Notes under the pieces: model-generated | Database searches by the model: none | Seen by the model: the letters and a program-made list of their open reading frames with translations, nothing else | Told to the model about the DNA's origin: nothing | Shown: piece after piece, positions 8,356 to 17,992 of the stretch | Layout: every line of letters begins with the position of its first letter | Position numbering within the stretch: the first letter of the stretch is position 1 | Origin: a virus | Length of the DNA: 64,000 nt | Reading direction: 5' to 3' (one strand) | Virus record (IMG/VR): IMGVR_UViG_3300015202_000004 | Location: 1 to 64,000 of that record | Position numbers and translations under genes: made by a program

Positions 8356-9042
8356 ATGCCTTTCGATAGTAACTATAAATATGGAACGGGTACGCAAGAA
8401 GTAACTCACTTGTCAGTGCCTCCAAAAGGCCGTAAAGTTGTATCAGCCGATTTCGTGGCTATGTACATCAACGGTATCGCTGTTGGTTTAGTTCAGAGAT
8501 TCGCCCCTCGCGAAGCTCGTGAAGTTATGCCGCAGTATGAAATTGGAAACATCTATCCAGTTGAATTCGTACCTTCAACTTGGACAGGTCAAATTGAAGT
8601 GGCTCGTCTCGAAATTTTCCGCGACAGCTTATTTGACGCATTCCAATTCAATTCATCATTAACAAAAAACACCTACGACTTAGCACAATATTGGCCTTCA
8701 AACAAAAAAGGTCCAATTCAGGGCTCGGGTCCAAACGGTGCAGGTTCCGGTACAACTGGTAATATCGTAACAACGCTTGCAGATATCCAATGGCCTATCA
8801 ATATCCAGGTTCACACCACCAACCCAGCACCAGAAGTTAATAAAATCACCATTAAAACTTTTGAAGAATGCTGGATTACCGGATATGGTACTTCATTCGA
8901 TGCAGGCGCTAAGACGGTCATGGAAAGCGTAACGTTCACGTTCCGTAACACCACTATCACTGTTGCCGATATCGCTAACACTGGTAATAATCCCAACCAA
9001 AACTTAGGTGATTTTAGTACACTAGTAACTAATCCTGTATAA
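8356..9042 (+). CDS. tail tube protein
   Basis: 228 residues. The tube forms the inner channel of the tail. The product is beta-rich, with strands such as ADFVAMYINGIAVGLVQRF near the start and TIKTFEECWITGYGTSFD and VMESVTFTFRN near the end, matching the 'f.dcwi.sy.....a....i.e.vt..fe' ending of myophage tube proteins. A Gly/Ser/Asn loop lies near residues 120-138. Position right after the sheath (apart from the inserted homing gene) and before the tail chaperones fits the usual order. Ribosome site GGAGG at 8341-8345. Confidence 0.85.
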   Translation: MPFDSNYKYGTGTQEVTHLSVPPKGRKVVSADFVAMYINGIAVGLVQRFAPREAREVMPQYEIGNIYPVEFVPSTWTGQIEVARLEIFRDSLFDAFQFNSSLTKNTYDLAQYWPSNKKGPIQGSGPNGAGSGTTGNIVTTLADIQWPINIQVHTTNPAPEVNKITIKTFEECWITGYGTSFDAGAKTVMESVTFTFRNTTITVADIANTGNNPNQNLGDFSTLVTNPV

Positions 9043-9087
9043 TTTGTTCTATAATCAGAGAGTAATTCTACTCCCTGGGAGAATAAA

Positions 9088-9477
9088 ATGACAAGTTTAG
9101 AACAGTTGTTTCAAATTGGTTTTGTAAATGACACGGTTGACATTTTGGGCGTCCAGTTTGGTCTTACGGTACTAGATACCAAGAGACTTACTGACGCCCT
9201 TAATGCAGCCGTCGAATCAGATTCGCAAGCACAATTATTGAGCTATAAAGCTGAAATTCTAGCGCGAGCAATCACATCAATCAACGGTAAATCAAATTTT
9301 GAGGACAATAACAATCCTACAAAAGATGAAATACAAAAGGTTCTAAACACGGTAATTGCAAAGCTTCACTATACAGTTGTAAATGCGCTATATGAAAAGT
9401 ATGATGCACTTGACAAGGGTGTTGCCAAAGAGGTCGAAGACGACGTAAAAAAATCTTCGAGCAACCGTGGAGCATAG
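9088..9477 (+). CDS. tail assembly chaperone, short (unshifted) form
   Basis: 129 residues, helical and charged, ending KKSSSNRGA. It lies between the tube and tape measure genes, where most tailed phages encode two chaperones (lambda G and GT) that coat the tape measure during tube assembly. The short product comes from normal termination at 9475-9477. An in-frame heptamer A AAA AAA at 9447-9453 followed by a stem-loop allows a -1 shift into the longer product listed separately. The ribosome site is CTGGGAGAA just before the ATG. Confidence 0.75.
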   Translation: MTSLEQLFQIGFVNDTVDILGVQFGLTVLDTKRLTDALNAAVESDSQAQLLSYKAEILARAITSINGKSNFEDNNNPTKDEIQKVLNTVIAKLHYTVVNALYEKYDALDKGVAKEVEDDVKKSSSNRGA

Positions 9478-9908
9478 TTTTAGACACGGTTTGCAAGGAC
9501 CTGCATAAAACTTATGATGAAGTAATAAAATTAAATCCCGCTTTTATTACTTGGCACTTTCTACACGCGCAACGTAGAAAAGAACTTGAATTTGAACAAA
9601 AAAATGATTTCATGAAGCTCTTGGTATTCTTGGTTCGTCCAGATGTGTACGAAGCAATGGAGAACGACAAGGGTCCTGCTGAAATCGAAATGATTGGCCT
9701 TGTTGAAGTCGAAAATCAAGATGGTCGCGCTCACTTTGATATCGACCAGGATGATTTTAAAAGACTTGTTGCCGAAAAAACTGGAAAGCTTACTAATCTT
9801 CAACTGGTATCTAGAACCGTTGAAGGCGAAACGCAAGCTGTTGCAGAAAGTCTAATGAACGAACAAGTTTATGATGATAATCCAATTTTTATTGAGAGAT
9901 TAACATAA
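9088..9908 (+). CDS. tail assembly chaperone, long form made by -1 frameshift
   Basis: If ribosomes slip back one base at 9447-9453, residues 1-122 of the short protein continue for 151 residues in the -1 frame (ATC at 9453 to the TAA at 9906-9908), giving 273 residues. The -1 frame has no stop between the slip site and 9906. Codons before the first ATG in that frame (9612) encode plausible protein (IFEQPWSIVLDTVCKDLHKTYDEV, given in two parts: IFEQPWSIVLD and TVCKDLHKTYDEV), so the 98-codon frame at 9612 is not a separate gene. The long form overlaps the tape measure start directly, as in lambda GT. Confidence 0.85.
9447..9494 (+). promoter_or_regulatory. programmed -1 ribosomal frameshift signal
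   Basis: The zero-frame codons GTA AAA AAA contain the slippery heptamer A AAA AAA (9447-9453). A 7-base spacer (9454-9460) leads to a stem-loop: GCAACCGTG (9461-9469) pairs with CACGGTTTGC (9485-9494) with one bulged T, closing a 15-base loop. Heptamer, spacer length and stem all fit the standard -1 frameshift design. Confidence 0.85.
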
Positions 9909-11948
9909 ATGGCAAAAGATAATGATGCAGGACAAATGAACTTGGACCTTGACCCGATTGAACAAATCAAGGGTAAAATGTTGCAGGTTCATGCCGATGG
10001 TTCTGGGTCTAATTTAGAAGCACCGCAGGACTCCGATGAGGGGTCCTCTTTGCATTCTAGTGCTGCGCCAGATGAACAAAAAAAAATTGCCAGAAATGAA
10101 CGCGCTCGTATTCGTCGTGCTGCAAAGAAACAAGGGGTTGCTCCTCCTCCAATATCTAGAAGCAAAAGTTCAATAACTTCGAATGGCTCACCAAACATCG
10201 GTACTCCTGGAATTATCCAAAGAGTTTCTGGCATACCTTCTGTAACACCGTCTGACCAGATGGATACGGAAATGAATGCCGTTGTCACCGCACCTCAACA
10301 AGGTGTTGGTGCTATTGGTCAGGCTTCAAGCGGATTAGGTGTTTTAAATAAGATTGCTGGTTCTCACCGTGACTACAATAATGCATCCGGTGGTCCATTC
10401 GTTCAAGATGCCTCAAAAGCCGCCGAGAGTGTAGCTAAACAGAATAAAGAAGCGGCTAAAACTACGCCAGGCTCTATTACCGCACTAAATCCTACCGGGA
10501 TGAATTCTGGTGCTGCTGGGGCTGGTTCAACTACGGGCGCAGGTGGAACCCGTCCCTGGTGGATGAAAATGCAAGATACGTTGGAAGATATCAATTCTGA
10601 TATCAAGCGTATTTTGGATATCGTTGGTCATTCTAAAGGCGCACATGAAGGTGCGATTGCTAAAAATGGTTCAGCAAAAGATGAAAAGGGCGGCGACTTA
10701 CTTTCTGCTTTAGCTCCTTTAATGATAGCTCTTGGAGCTATGCTTGCTGAAAAGTTTGGCGGCATGGCAGCACAACTTCTTAATGCTTCTGCTAAAGCTG
10801 CTGAATCCGCTGTCAAAGCAATTGAATCAAAGTTAAGTGGATTAGGTAATAGTACCAAGAATTTAGCAACATCAACAATAGACAACGCTAAAAATGCTGG
10901 TAAATCTATTGCAGACAATATTCATGGTGTAACAGAAGCTGTTATTGAAGATGCTGGTAAAGGAGCATCAAAAGCATCAGAAATTGGCAAATCCATTCTT
11001 GGAGCGGCTGGTGGATTAGGTAAAAAATTAGCTAGTGTTGCAAATACTAAAGCTGGCGGTTTAGTTGCTGGTTCTTTGAAGAATGCATACAGAGGAGCTT
11101 TAATTGTTGGTGGCATCGAAACTGTTGACCACATTAATAAATCTGTAAAAAAATTCAAAGCAGGCGACAAAATTGGCGGTTCAGTAGAAGTTTTAAGAAG
11201 TGCTGCAACAATTATGGAATATGGCGGTCCAAAAGACGCAATTGGCGCTATTCCTTTTGTTGGCAAAGGTTTGAGTAAGGGAATTCCCGAAGTAATAAAA
11301 CCTTTAGCTCAAAACATTGCTCGTAGCGGATTTAAATTAGCAAAAAGAGCAGCAGTTAGCTTTGGCATAGGTGCGGCACAAGCTGGTGCTGAAGGATTTG
11401 TTAATCCTCTTGCTGATATTGCCGGAATAGGTATTGGAATCGCGGGAACTTTGGCTGGCGCTAAGGGCCTTAATTATGCTGCCGACCGTATGGAAGAAAA
11501 AGGTGGTCGCGACTTCTTACATAAAGCAGGTGGTGCTTTAAATATTGCTGGCAGCATCATGACAACTGGTGGAGTTGCCGCTGCTATGGGTAATAAGGAC
11601 TCTGCCAATATATTACAGGCAATTGCGAATAAATTTGGCGCAAAATCCTCCGAACCAAAAACTGAAAGCGTTGCAAGAACTGCGCCACGAGCCGCCGCTG
11701 CTGCTGGCGTTGGAAAACCAAGTATGAATCAAAATATCAATAATAATCACACAACCAATATTAATATTGGTAAAGTTGATGCTTCAACTCCTGATGCTGC
11801 GAAAAAGAACTTAGCAGAAGCTCTTAAGGCTAAAGCAATCCAAGACGCGGCTGTTAAGAAATCTCAAGAACAATATAGCAACAATGGTATGAACAGCTTC
11901 TTCAATAGCATGGGGGCTGGCCTAGCTTCTATTGCCGCTATTCTTTAA
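9909..11948 (+). CDS. tape measure protein
   Basis: 679 residues. The tape measure sets tail length and is ejected before DNA. The start codon follows the chaperone stop with no gap. The N-terminal 200 residues are polar and low in complexity. There is a hydrophobic Ala/Leu/Gly segment near residues 265-290 and a long Ala/Gly-rich region with membrane-like stretches between about 340 and 570, typical of the membrane-active middle of tape measures. A Gln/Asn-rich patch and a charged C-terminal helix follow. No lytic motif is seen in it; those activities are on the hub protein instead. Length is short for a large myophage. Confidence 0.75.
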   Translation: MAKDNDAGQMNLDLDPIEQIKGKMLQVHADGSGSNLEAPQDSDEGSSLHSSAAPDEQKKIARNERARIRRAAKKQGVAPPPISRSKSSITSNGSPNIGTPGIIQRVSGIPSVTPSDQMDTEMNAVVTAPQQGVGAIGQASSGLGVLNKIAGSHRDYNNASGGPFVQDASKAAESVAKQNKEAAKTTPGSITALNPTGMNSGAAGAGSTTGAGGTRPWWMKMQDTLEDINSDIKRILDIVGHSKGAHEGAIAKNGSAKDEKGGDLLSALAPLMIALGAMLAEKFGGMAAQLLNASAKAAESAVKAIESKLSGLGNSTKNLATSTIDNAKNAGKSIADNIHGVTEAVIEDAGKGASKASEIGKSILGAAGGLGKKLASVANTKAGGLVAGSLKNAYRGALIVGGIETVDHINKSVKKFKAGDKIGGSVEVLRSAATIMEYGGPKDAIGAIPFVGKGLSKGIPEVIKPLAQNIARSGFKLAKRAAVSFGIGAAQAGAEGFVNPLADIAGIGIGIAGTLAGAKGLNYAADRMEEKGGRDFLHKAGGALNIAGSIMTTGGVAAAMGNKDSANILQAIANKFGAKSSEPKTESVARTAPRAAAAAGVGKPSMNQNINNNHTTNINIGKVDASTPDAAKKNLAEALKAKAIQDAAVKKSQEQYSNNGMNSFFNSMGAGLASIAAIL

Positions 11949-11956
11949 GGTGAATC

Positions 11957-12805
11957 ATGGCTAATAAACCAAAAGTAAATAAATCAAGCCCTGGTGTACC
12001 TGCTGGTTCTAAACCAAAAGCGGGCAATCGTAGCTATGATATTTTTTCACCAAAAAATGAGTACAAAAATTATGATTTTCCGAATATGTTTGTCGAACAA
12101 ACGGCGAAAGTCAATAATGCACAACTGCGTTTTTCTTTAGAGTGTAACAAGACTAAGTTTCAAGCTCACCTTGACCCTACTCATTTGACAGACGACCAAG
12201 GTAAACGTATTGTTCAATTGGATACTCTAACTGGCATTGTACTTCAGGATTATGGATACACAGCACAGAATATTGAGTTGCGCGGTTCTACTGGTGCCAA
12301 GTACTATCAAAAGATTTTGGAAATGGATAATGTTTTTAATAATCAAAGTACGAGTGGAAATCCAACGATATGTACTTTAATCATAGAAGGGCGTACATAT
12401 TCTGGAGTTTGGAAAGCTTTTACGTTCGATAGAATTGCACAAGAAAATACATATAAGTATGTCATTGGATTTACTGTTATGAAGCAAGGCAAGTTCTATG
12501 ATAATATTGCTAATAATTTCAATTCAACGCAAATCAGTTCTGGAACTTTAAAAAATGCAATTGAGTCGAAAGATGGCAAGTCAAATGTTAAATATGTACC
12601 TGACGTAGGACAGACGGCTACAAAATATGTCACTGGTGAAAAAACTATTTCTGCTTCAAAAAGAAAGCAAGCTTTAGCTTATATCGCCACCCACTGGAAA
12701 GATTTTAAAGGCAATAAGGCTAGACAATATCCGGGCGATAATGCTGCAATCAAAAAAGGCGAAGCATTAGTTGTACCTATTGATTGGAGTAAAGTACTAA
12801 AATAA
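11957..12805 (+). CDS. tail/baseplate protein with LysM-like C-terminus
   Basis: 282 residues. The middle is beta-rich (about residues 50-190). The C-terminal 45 residues (a helix, then AIKKGEALVVPIDW) resemble the end of a LysM module, whose last strand usually reads 'IkpGtxLvIP'. A LysM-type protein right after the tape measure and before the hub is a common arrangement in contractile tails (XkdP or T4 gp53 position), where it ties hub to tube or wedge. The LysM call is moderate; the N-terminal 40 residues are Pro/Lys/Ser-rich and probably flexible. Confidence 0.55.
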   Translation: MANKPKVNKSSPGVPAGSKPKAGNRSYDIFSPKNEYKNYDFPNMFVEQTAKVNNAQLRFSLECNKTKFQAHLDPTHLTDDQGKRIVQLDTLTGIVLQDYGYTAQNIELRGSTGAKYYQKILEMDNVFNNQSTSGNPTICTLIIEGRTYSGVWKAFTFDRIAQENTYKYVIGFTVMKQGKFYDNIANNFNSTQISSGTLKNAIESKDGKSNVKYVPDVGQTATKYVTGEKTISASKRKQALAYIATHWKDFKGNKARQYPGDNAAIKKGEALVVPIDWSKVLK

Positions 12806-12806
12806 A

Positions 12807-15800
12807 ATGCCAGATAATTTTAACATAAACCAATTACAGGCTTACATACAGTCTAAGAAAGAAGAATACATAACTCTAACCAAACCTGGTTACGAGGTGT
12901 TTTTCTATTCTAGATTTAATCGTACAGCCTCTATTATTGAATATGTTGCAAATAATCGCCAACAAACTGGCTATAATGATATCAAAACTTTTGAAAGCAA
13001 AGATATTAAAGCTAATGCTTACTTGACTTCAAACGTTGACCGAAATTCAGATGTTGCATCTGTTTTAAGTGTAACTGTTCACAATAGTGTTATTAGTTCA
13101 GATGGCAGCACTTGTACTTTAGAAATTGTTAATCCTGACGGTATTGAATATTTTTTGCCAACAATTGGTAGCTATGGTAAAAATGCAAAAGGAAAGCATA
13201 CTACAGATTCTACAACGGATTATGATTTTTCCGAGCAGTTAGATACTGATAAACAGCGTATTGGCGGCATGGATACCGTACTTATAAGATTAAAAAACAC
13301 AAAAACATCACGCGCTCAAGACCCAAAAGAAGAGAGCGAAACTGTTTTTCGTGGCGTTGTTCGAAGTATACATAGAAGTTCTTCGCCAACTGGTGGCTCA
13401 AAACTTGTCATTAGATTAGCAGATTTTTCTGAATATCTAAGAATGGCTACAGCTTTACCTTTGGGTATTTTTTCAACTATTTCTTTTTCAATTACTGGCC
13501 GTGGATTAGTTGATAATCTTTTAAAATATACTAACCGTTTGTATACAGGTGACTGGCGTTTCCTGGGACAAGACATTGCGGCTCAGTTTGAAAGTGCCGC
13601 GCAAAATTTCTTAACTGGCGTTCCTGGCTTGCCTGAAAATGCCAATAGTGATGCGCTAGCTGCCCAAAGCGCTCAAAATCATTCTATGGCAGTTCCACCT
13701 TTTTTGTTTTTGGAAGGTTCAGATTTAAATAAAGATGTATCCGCCGAAAATTTAGCAAATGGTAATATTCAAGCTCCTGCTAGTAATACAAATAACAATA
13801 GTAATGATACTACCCAAAACCCACCTTCATCCGGTGATGACCAAACGGGCATTGTTGGAAGTGTAATTTCTGCTATAAATACAAATGTTTCTAATTTTCT
13901 TGCAAGCAATACATTTAAACAAACTCCTGAAGACCAAGAAACCATTAGATATTACCAAGTTGCATTGCAAAAAAATGCTGATAACAATACGTTAAATCGT
14001 TATAGTAAAGCGCAAGACGCGGGATTAAACCGTATTGAAGGTGGAGAAAAATACGCTTGGATTTTATCCGATTTATATTTGGATAAAGGCTTGATTACTT
14101 TTGAACATCAAAAAGTTTGGAGTACCATGGAAAATGCCGCACGTCGTTCGATGCGTGAGGTTTATTTTGATTTTGCTCCAAAGTTAACAAAAACTCGTAA
14201 GGGTGGCCCAAAAAATCCTTACGATACCGCTTTAGTTTCAGAAGTTAAAAGTGACCCAGAACTTCCTGACCTTCATCCAAACTTGGGTATTTTAAAATAT
14301 CGTCTTTCCCCATGTCTTAGGGCATATCAAGAAGGTCAGGACCAGACGGAAATTTTCCAATGGAGCGTTTCAGACGACGAAGTATTAAACTACGATACTT
14401 CCGAGTCGGAACAGGAAGTTTATACTGCTGTTTTTGGCTTTGGAACAGCACTTGACCCCGTTTCACAAGCGCAAACTTTAAAAGAAGTTGTCGCAGGGCA
14501 AAGTAAGGGCGTCTTAGCTTTTGCACATTCAATCGACCCCCAAATTGAACGTCGCTTAGGTTATCGTTTTATGTCAGAGCATGACATGAAAATTAAGATT
14601 CCAATCTTGATGTATTTGACTTCATATGTTCTTTTAATGCAATCTGAAATGAATATGTTTACTGCCCATGCAACTTTGTTAGGTAATCCAAAATATAAGC
14701 CGGGTTCAATTATTCGTTTAGAAGGTCGCAACGCTGATTATTATTGTACTGACGTTTTACACAAATGGTCAATTTCAGAAGGCTACACCACTGAATTAAT
14801 TTTATCATATGGTCATACGTCTGGGATTTTACCTGCTGCTTTAACAGGTGGATATGCACAAGATAACGTGGCTCTTAGCCAAGTTTGTTTAACTCGTTCT
14901 GCTGCCCTAGAGCCATATATTTCAAAGAAAACAATTATTGGTGGAGTGAACGCACATTGTCTAGTTTCGGCAATGTGGGAATTTATGACTTGTGGTGCTT
15001 CTACTGATGAAGCTATGAAGCAAGCCACGCCAGAATATGAAAAATCTAAACCAAAAACTGCGACTTATTCTGAATGGATTTTGCCGTATAATTGGAATGA
15101 TTTAACTTTGGACAAGCGTCATAATACGGATTCACATTCGATTGTTCAAGGTTATTCGCCAATTAACATTAATAAATATGATTCTCAAATAAATGCCGCT
15201 CTTATAGCTTCTGGATTAAATAAATATAACGTAACAGTCAATGCAATTAAAAATTTAATTGCGCTTGAATCTGGCGGTTGGTTTCAAGATGCATTTAACG
15301 CGAAAAGTTTCAATGACGGAGACGGTGGCACTGGCTGGTTCCAATTAACCGCCTATCCTCATGGTCATGATATTCCAGCGTTCAAAAGACAATTTTCGAT
15401 TGACATTTTAACAGCAACAACAAATTTCACTGCTGCTTTGGAATCTGCCTTGAGAGTGGTATTATTGCCTTCTTTTCAAAATGCTTTTAAAAATAGTCTT
15501 CCATCAAATTCAACTGGCAAAGCTTATCTTGGTGGATTTGTAGGATATAATGCAGGCCCACAATATGGAAATGCCAGCGACTGGAATAAATTTGCTCCAG
15601 GTACAAGTACTCCTTATGTATATTTAGTTTTTGGAGAGCAACAAGCAAATGCAATCGCAAATAATTCAAGATTACCAAGTGGTGCTAAACTAACTTCAAT
15701 CTTATCAGGCTTGACATGTCAAAAACCAGCATCTGATTTGCAGCAATGGCCTTATTCTGTGTATGGCCCTATTGGGATGCGTCTAGATGCATATAAGGCT

Positions 15801-16700
15801 AGACATGGAAATGCGACTGATGCAGACACGAAAAAAGTTTTAACAATTTTTAGTTCTGGTATGAAAGAAGCGGCGTCTTACATTACTTCATTATTAAATA
15901 AATACAATGGAAAAGATAAAATTCTTCCTGGTGCTGGTGCAAAAATGACAGAAGCATATCAGGTAAATGGTGATGATTTAATGGAGAAAGTCATTGCAGC
16001 TTGGTTTTCAAATGAAAATCTTGAAAGTTTACGACCTGGCGAAGGTAGTAAATTAAAGATGGCTTTAGATGCAATTACCAAACTATATGGAGATTGTCAA
16101 AATTGTAATGCCTTAAATAAGGCTGCTGTTCAAGAAGATTTGACCAAAAGTTTAGCAGCGGAACAAATCTCATGGCGTATTCCTGTGGATAATCCAATTC
16201 TTACCTCGGGCAAGAAATTTCGTTTCTCACCAACAGCAGGAAAATCACGCCCGCACGACGGTTGTGATTGGCAAAACACTGCGTTTTATAATGCGCCTGT
16301 TCCTGTTTTTGCTGCGGCAGATGGATATGTTTTAGCGACATATCCAGATTCTGGTGGAGACGGTGCTATTTGTGTAATTTTACATAGCAAACCAGAACAC
16401 GGAATCATTAGTAGATATATTGATTTAGCGCAAGCAAGTTATTTAATTAAACCAGGACAAAATGTAAAAAAAGGGCAACAAATTGCCACAACTGCTATTG
16501 CAGGCAAACATGCAGGCAAAAATAACGAAGCTTTTAATGCTGATGGAGCCCATTGCCATCATGAAATAAGAACTGGTGCTAAAATTCAAGTAAACGGCAA
16601 TAAATATTCCATAATAGATGTTGGAACGGCAGTAGACCCTCTTATTTATTTGGGTAAATTACCACATGTAACTGCTCCTGGTGCATTAACACCAAGCTAA
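12807..16700 (+). CDS. baseplate hub protein with lytic transglycosylase and M23 peptidase domains
   Basis: 1297 residues. Residues 1 to about 740 are the hub part, with beta domains and a conserved-looking PGSIIRLEGRNADYYCTDV strand near 635, the pattern of gp27/gpD-like hubs ('pG..i.l.g....y.v..v.H'). Around residues 815-850 is a soluble lytic transglycosylase signature: LIALESGG with Glu821 as likely catalytic acid, then GGTGWFQLT. The C-terminus (about 1120-1290) is an M23 metallopeptidase: HDGCD gives His1150 and Asp1154, and HCHHE gives His1249 and His1251 as zinc and catalytic residues. The protein should cut both glycan and peptide bonds of the cell wall during infection. Confidence 0.85.
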   Translation: MPDNFNINQLQAYIQSKKEEYITLTKPGYEVFFYSRFNRTASIIEYVANNRQQTGYNDIKTFESKDIKANAYLTSNVDRNSDVASVLSVTVHNSVISSDGSTCTLEIVNPDGIEYFLPTIGSYGKNAKGKHTTDSTTDYDFSEQLDTDKQRIGGMDTVLIRLKNTKTSRAQDPKEESETVFRGVVRSIHRSSSPTGGSKLVIRLADFSEYLRMATALPLGIFSTISFSITGRGLVDNLLKYTNRLYTGDWRFLGQDIAAQFESAAQNFLTGVPGLPENANSDALAAQSAQNHSMAVPPFLFLEGSDLNKDVSAENLANGNIQAPASNTNNNSNDTTQNPPSSGDDQTGIVGSVISAINTNVSNFLASNTFKQTPEDQETIRYYQVALQKNADNNTLNRYSKAQDAGLNRIEGGEKYAWILSDLYLDKGLITFEHQKVWSTMENAARRSMREVYFDFAPKLTKTRKGGPKNPYDTALVSEVKSDPELPDLHPNLGILKYRLSPCLRAYQEGQDQTEIFQWSVSDDEVLNYDTSESEQEVYTAVFGFGTALDPVSQAQTLKEVVAGQSKGVLAFAHSIDPQIERRLGYRFMSEHDMKIKIPILMYLTSYVLLMQSEMNMFTAHATLLGNPKYKPGSIIRLEGRNADYYCTDVLHKWSISEGYTTELILSYGHTSGILPAALTGGYAQDNVALSQVCLTRSAALEPYISKKTIIGGVNAHCLVSAMWEFMTCGASTDEAMKQATPEYEKSKPKTATYSEWILPYNWNDLTLDKRHNTDSHSIVQGYSPININKYDSQINAALIASGLNKYNVTVNAIKNLIALESGGWFQDAFNAKSFNDGDGGTGWFQLTAYPHGHDIPAFKRQFSIDILTATTNFTAALESALRVVLLPSFQNAFKNSLPSNSTGKAYLGGFVGYNAGPQYGNASDWNKFAPGTSTPYVYLVFGEQQANAIANNSRLPSGAKLTSILSGLTCQKPASDLQQWPYSVYGPIGMRLDAYKARHGNATDADTKKVLTIFSSGMKEAASYITSLLNKYNGKDKILPGAGAKMTEAYQVNGDDLMEKVIAAWFSNENLESLRPGEGSKLKMALDAITKLYGDCQNCNALNKAAVQEDLTKSLAAEQISWRIPVDNPILTSGKKFRFSPTAGKSRPHDGCDWQNTAFYNAPVPVFAAADGYVLATYPDSGGDGAICVILHSKPEHGIISRYIDLAQASYLIKPGQNVKKGQQIATTAIAGKHAGKNNEAFNADGAHCHHEIRTGAKIQVNGNKYSIIDVGTAVDPLIYLGKLPHVTAPGALTPS

Positions 16701-16710
16701 AGGAAACCCA

Positions 16711-17991
16711 ATGGCCGGAATTAAGAAAGCCAATGACTTTAAAGATAAAACAAAGATTGGCGTTATTACCGCAGTAGACCCTCAAAAGAAGACGGTTGAT
16801 ATTAAGTATGTTTCGCAGGGCGGAAATTACAAAACCATTAACCTTCCTTATAACATTGTTGGTTTAACTTGGGGCTTCGTTTTTATGCCAGTCAAAGGCG
16901 ACAAAGTAGTAATAGGGAATGGTGAAGGTGATAGACCTATTATCGTTTCAATGCACCCAAACAACATTGATTATTTGCCTTATTTAGACCCCGGCGAAAT
17001 TGCCATGGTATGTGAAAATGGCAGTTATGTTTTTGGTAGAAATAAAAGAAAAAGAATTAAGTCCACTGGCGAACTTATAGATTATGATGCTCAAAAAGGT
17101 CCAAAGGGAGAAACTGACTTAGAGTACGAACCAGGTGGTCTAATTTTAAGAGCAAGAAGTAAGAAAAATCGTGACGGCGTTACACCTAGATGGGATAATC
17201 ATTCGTATCTTTCATTATTTGATAATGGCGACGTTAGTCTTCAGTCAATGTATGCTGGTATAACTAAAGCATTGTTATTCATGGACGGTGGTTCAGGCTT
17301 TACATTCTGGAGCGCAGGTGATGGTAAGGTTCAAGAATATATTGAAATGAATCCATTGAAAAAAGAAATGGTATTCTTTACAGATGGAGAAGAACATACA
17401 CATGTTCAAACAGATTCTAAAGCTTCTGTTTATGGCAATGTTGTAAAACAACTTGGTGGTGGCATTCAAATCAATTTAGGTCTTGATGTTTCAACTATTC
17501 CAGCAGATTTTGACAAAATTCTCGCAGACCAAATTGGGCCTGGGGATATTTATATCGACAATCATACAACTCAAGGTAATGGAAAGGCAACTTTGCACCT
17601 TAAAGGTGATTTTGATATTACTCTTGACCAAGGTGATGTTAATTTAACAACGACCAAAGGCAAGATAGTGGTAATTTCCAAAGGGGATGTTGATATTACT
17701 ACTGAAGGAGATACAAACGTTACAACAAAGGGCAATACCGTTGTTAATGCCACGGGTGATGTTGACGTAACATCAAAAGCGTCTATTAATATTAAGTCAA
17801 AAGCCGACCAAATTTACTTGAATGGCGGTGTATCTGACACTGATAGAATAGCTACGGTGGGAGACATAAGAAGTCACGTTCACGTTGGTGTTCAAAATGG
17901 TCAAGGAACTACTAGTGGTGGCGATGCATTTGGCTCTACTGTTCTTACTCCAATTCCATATGTCGGTAAGGCAAAAGGATTTTTAGGTTAA
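16711..17991 (+). CDS. baseplate central spike protein (gp5/gpV-like)
   Basis: 426 residues. The first 95 residues form an OB-fold-like barrel (GVITAVDPQKKTVDIKY ... PVKGDKVVIGNGEGD), the hallmark of gp5/gpV spikes. Residues about 290-370 are short repeated strands (GDVDITTEGD, NTVVNATGDV, ASINIKSKAD) of a triple beta-helix needle. Near the tip, His389-Val-His391 matches the HxH metal site that holds iron at the apex of P2-type spikes. There is no lysozyme insertion; the lytic domains are on the adjacent hub protein. Confidence 0.85.
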   Translation: MAGIKKANDFKDKTKIGVITAVDPQKKTVDIKYVSQGGNYKTINLPYNIVGLTWGFVFMPVKGDKVVIGNGEGDRPIIVSMHPNNIDYLPYLDPGEIAMVCENGSYVFGRNKRKRIKSTGELIDYDAQKGPKGETDLEYEPGGLILRARSKKNRDGVTPRWDNHSYLSLFDNGDVSLQSMYAGITKALLFMDGGSGFTFWSAGDGKVQEYIEMNPLKKEMVFFTDGEEHTHVQTDSKASVYGNVVKQLGGGIQINLGLDVSTIPADFDKILADQIGPGDIYIDNHTTQGNGKATLHLKGDFDITLDQGDVNLTTTKGKIVVISKGDVDITTEGDTNVTTKGNTVVNATGDVDVTSKASINIKSKADQIYLNGGVSDTDRIATVGDIRSHVHVGVQNGQGTTSGGDAFGSTVLTPIPYVGKAKGFLG

Positions 17992-17992
17992 T

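Noticed and set aside
9612-9908. Separate 98-codon gene starting at ATG 9612
   Set aside because: Its frame is open and coding-like well upstream of the ATG, back to the slippery heptamer; it is the 3' part of the frameshifted chaperone.
10628-11266. Two reverse-strand open frames within the tape measure gene
   Set aside because: They are opposite an Ala/Gly-rich coding frame, which naturally leaves long antisense frames; no ribosome sites and low-complexity products.
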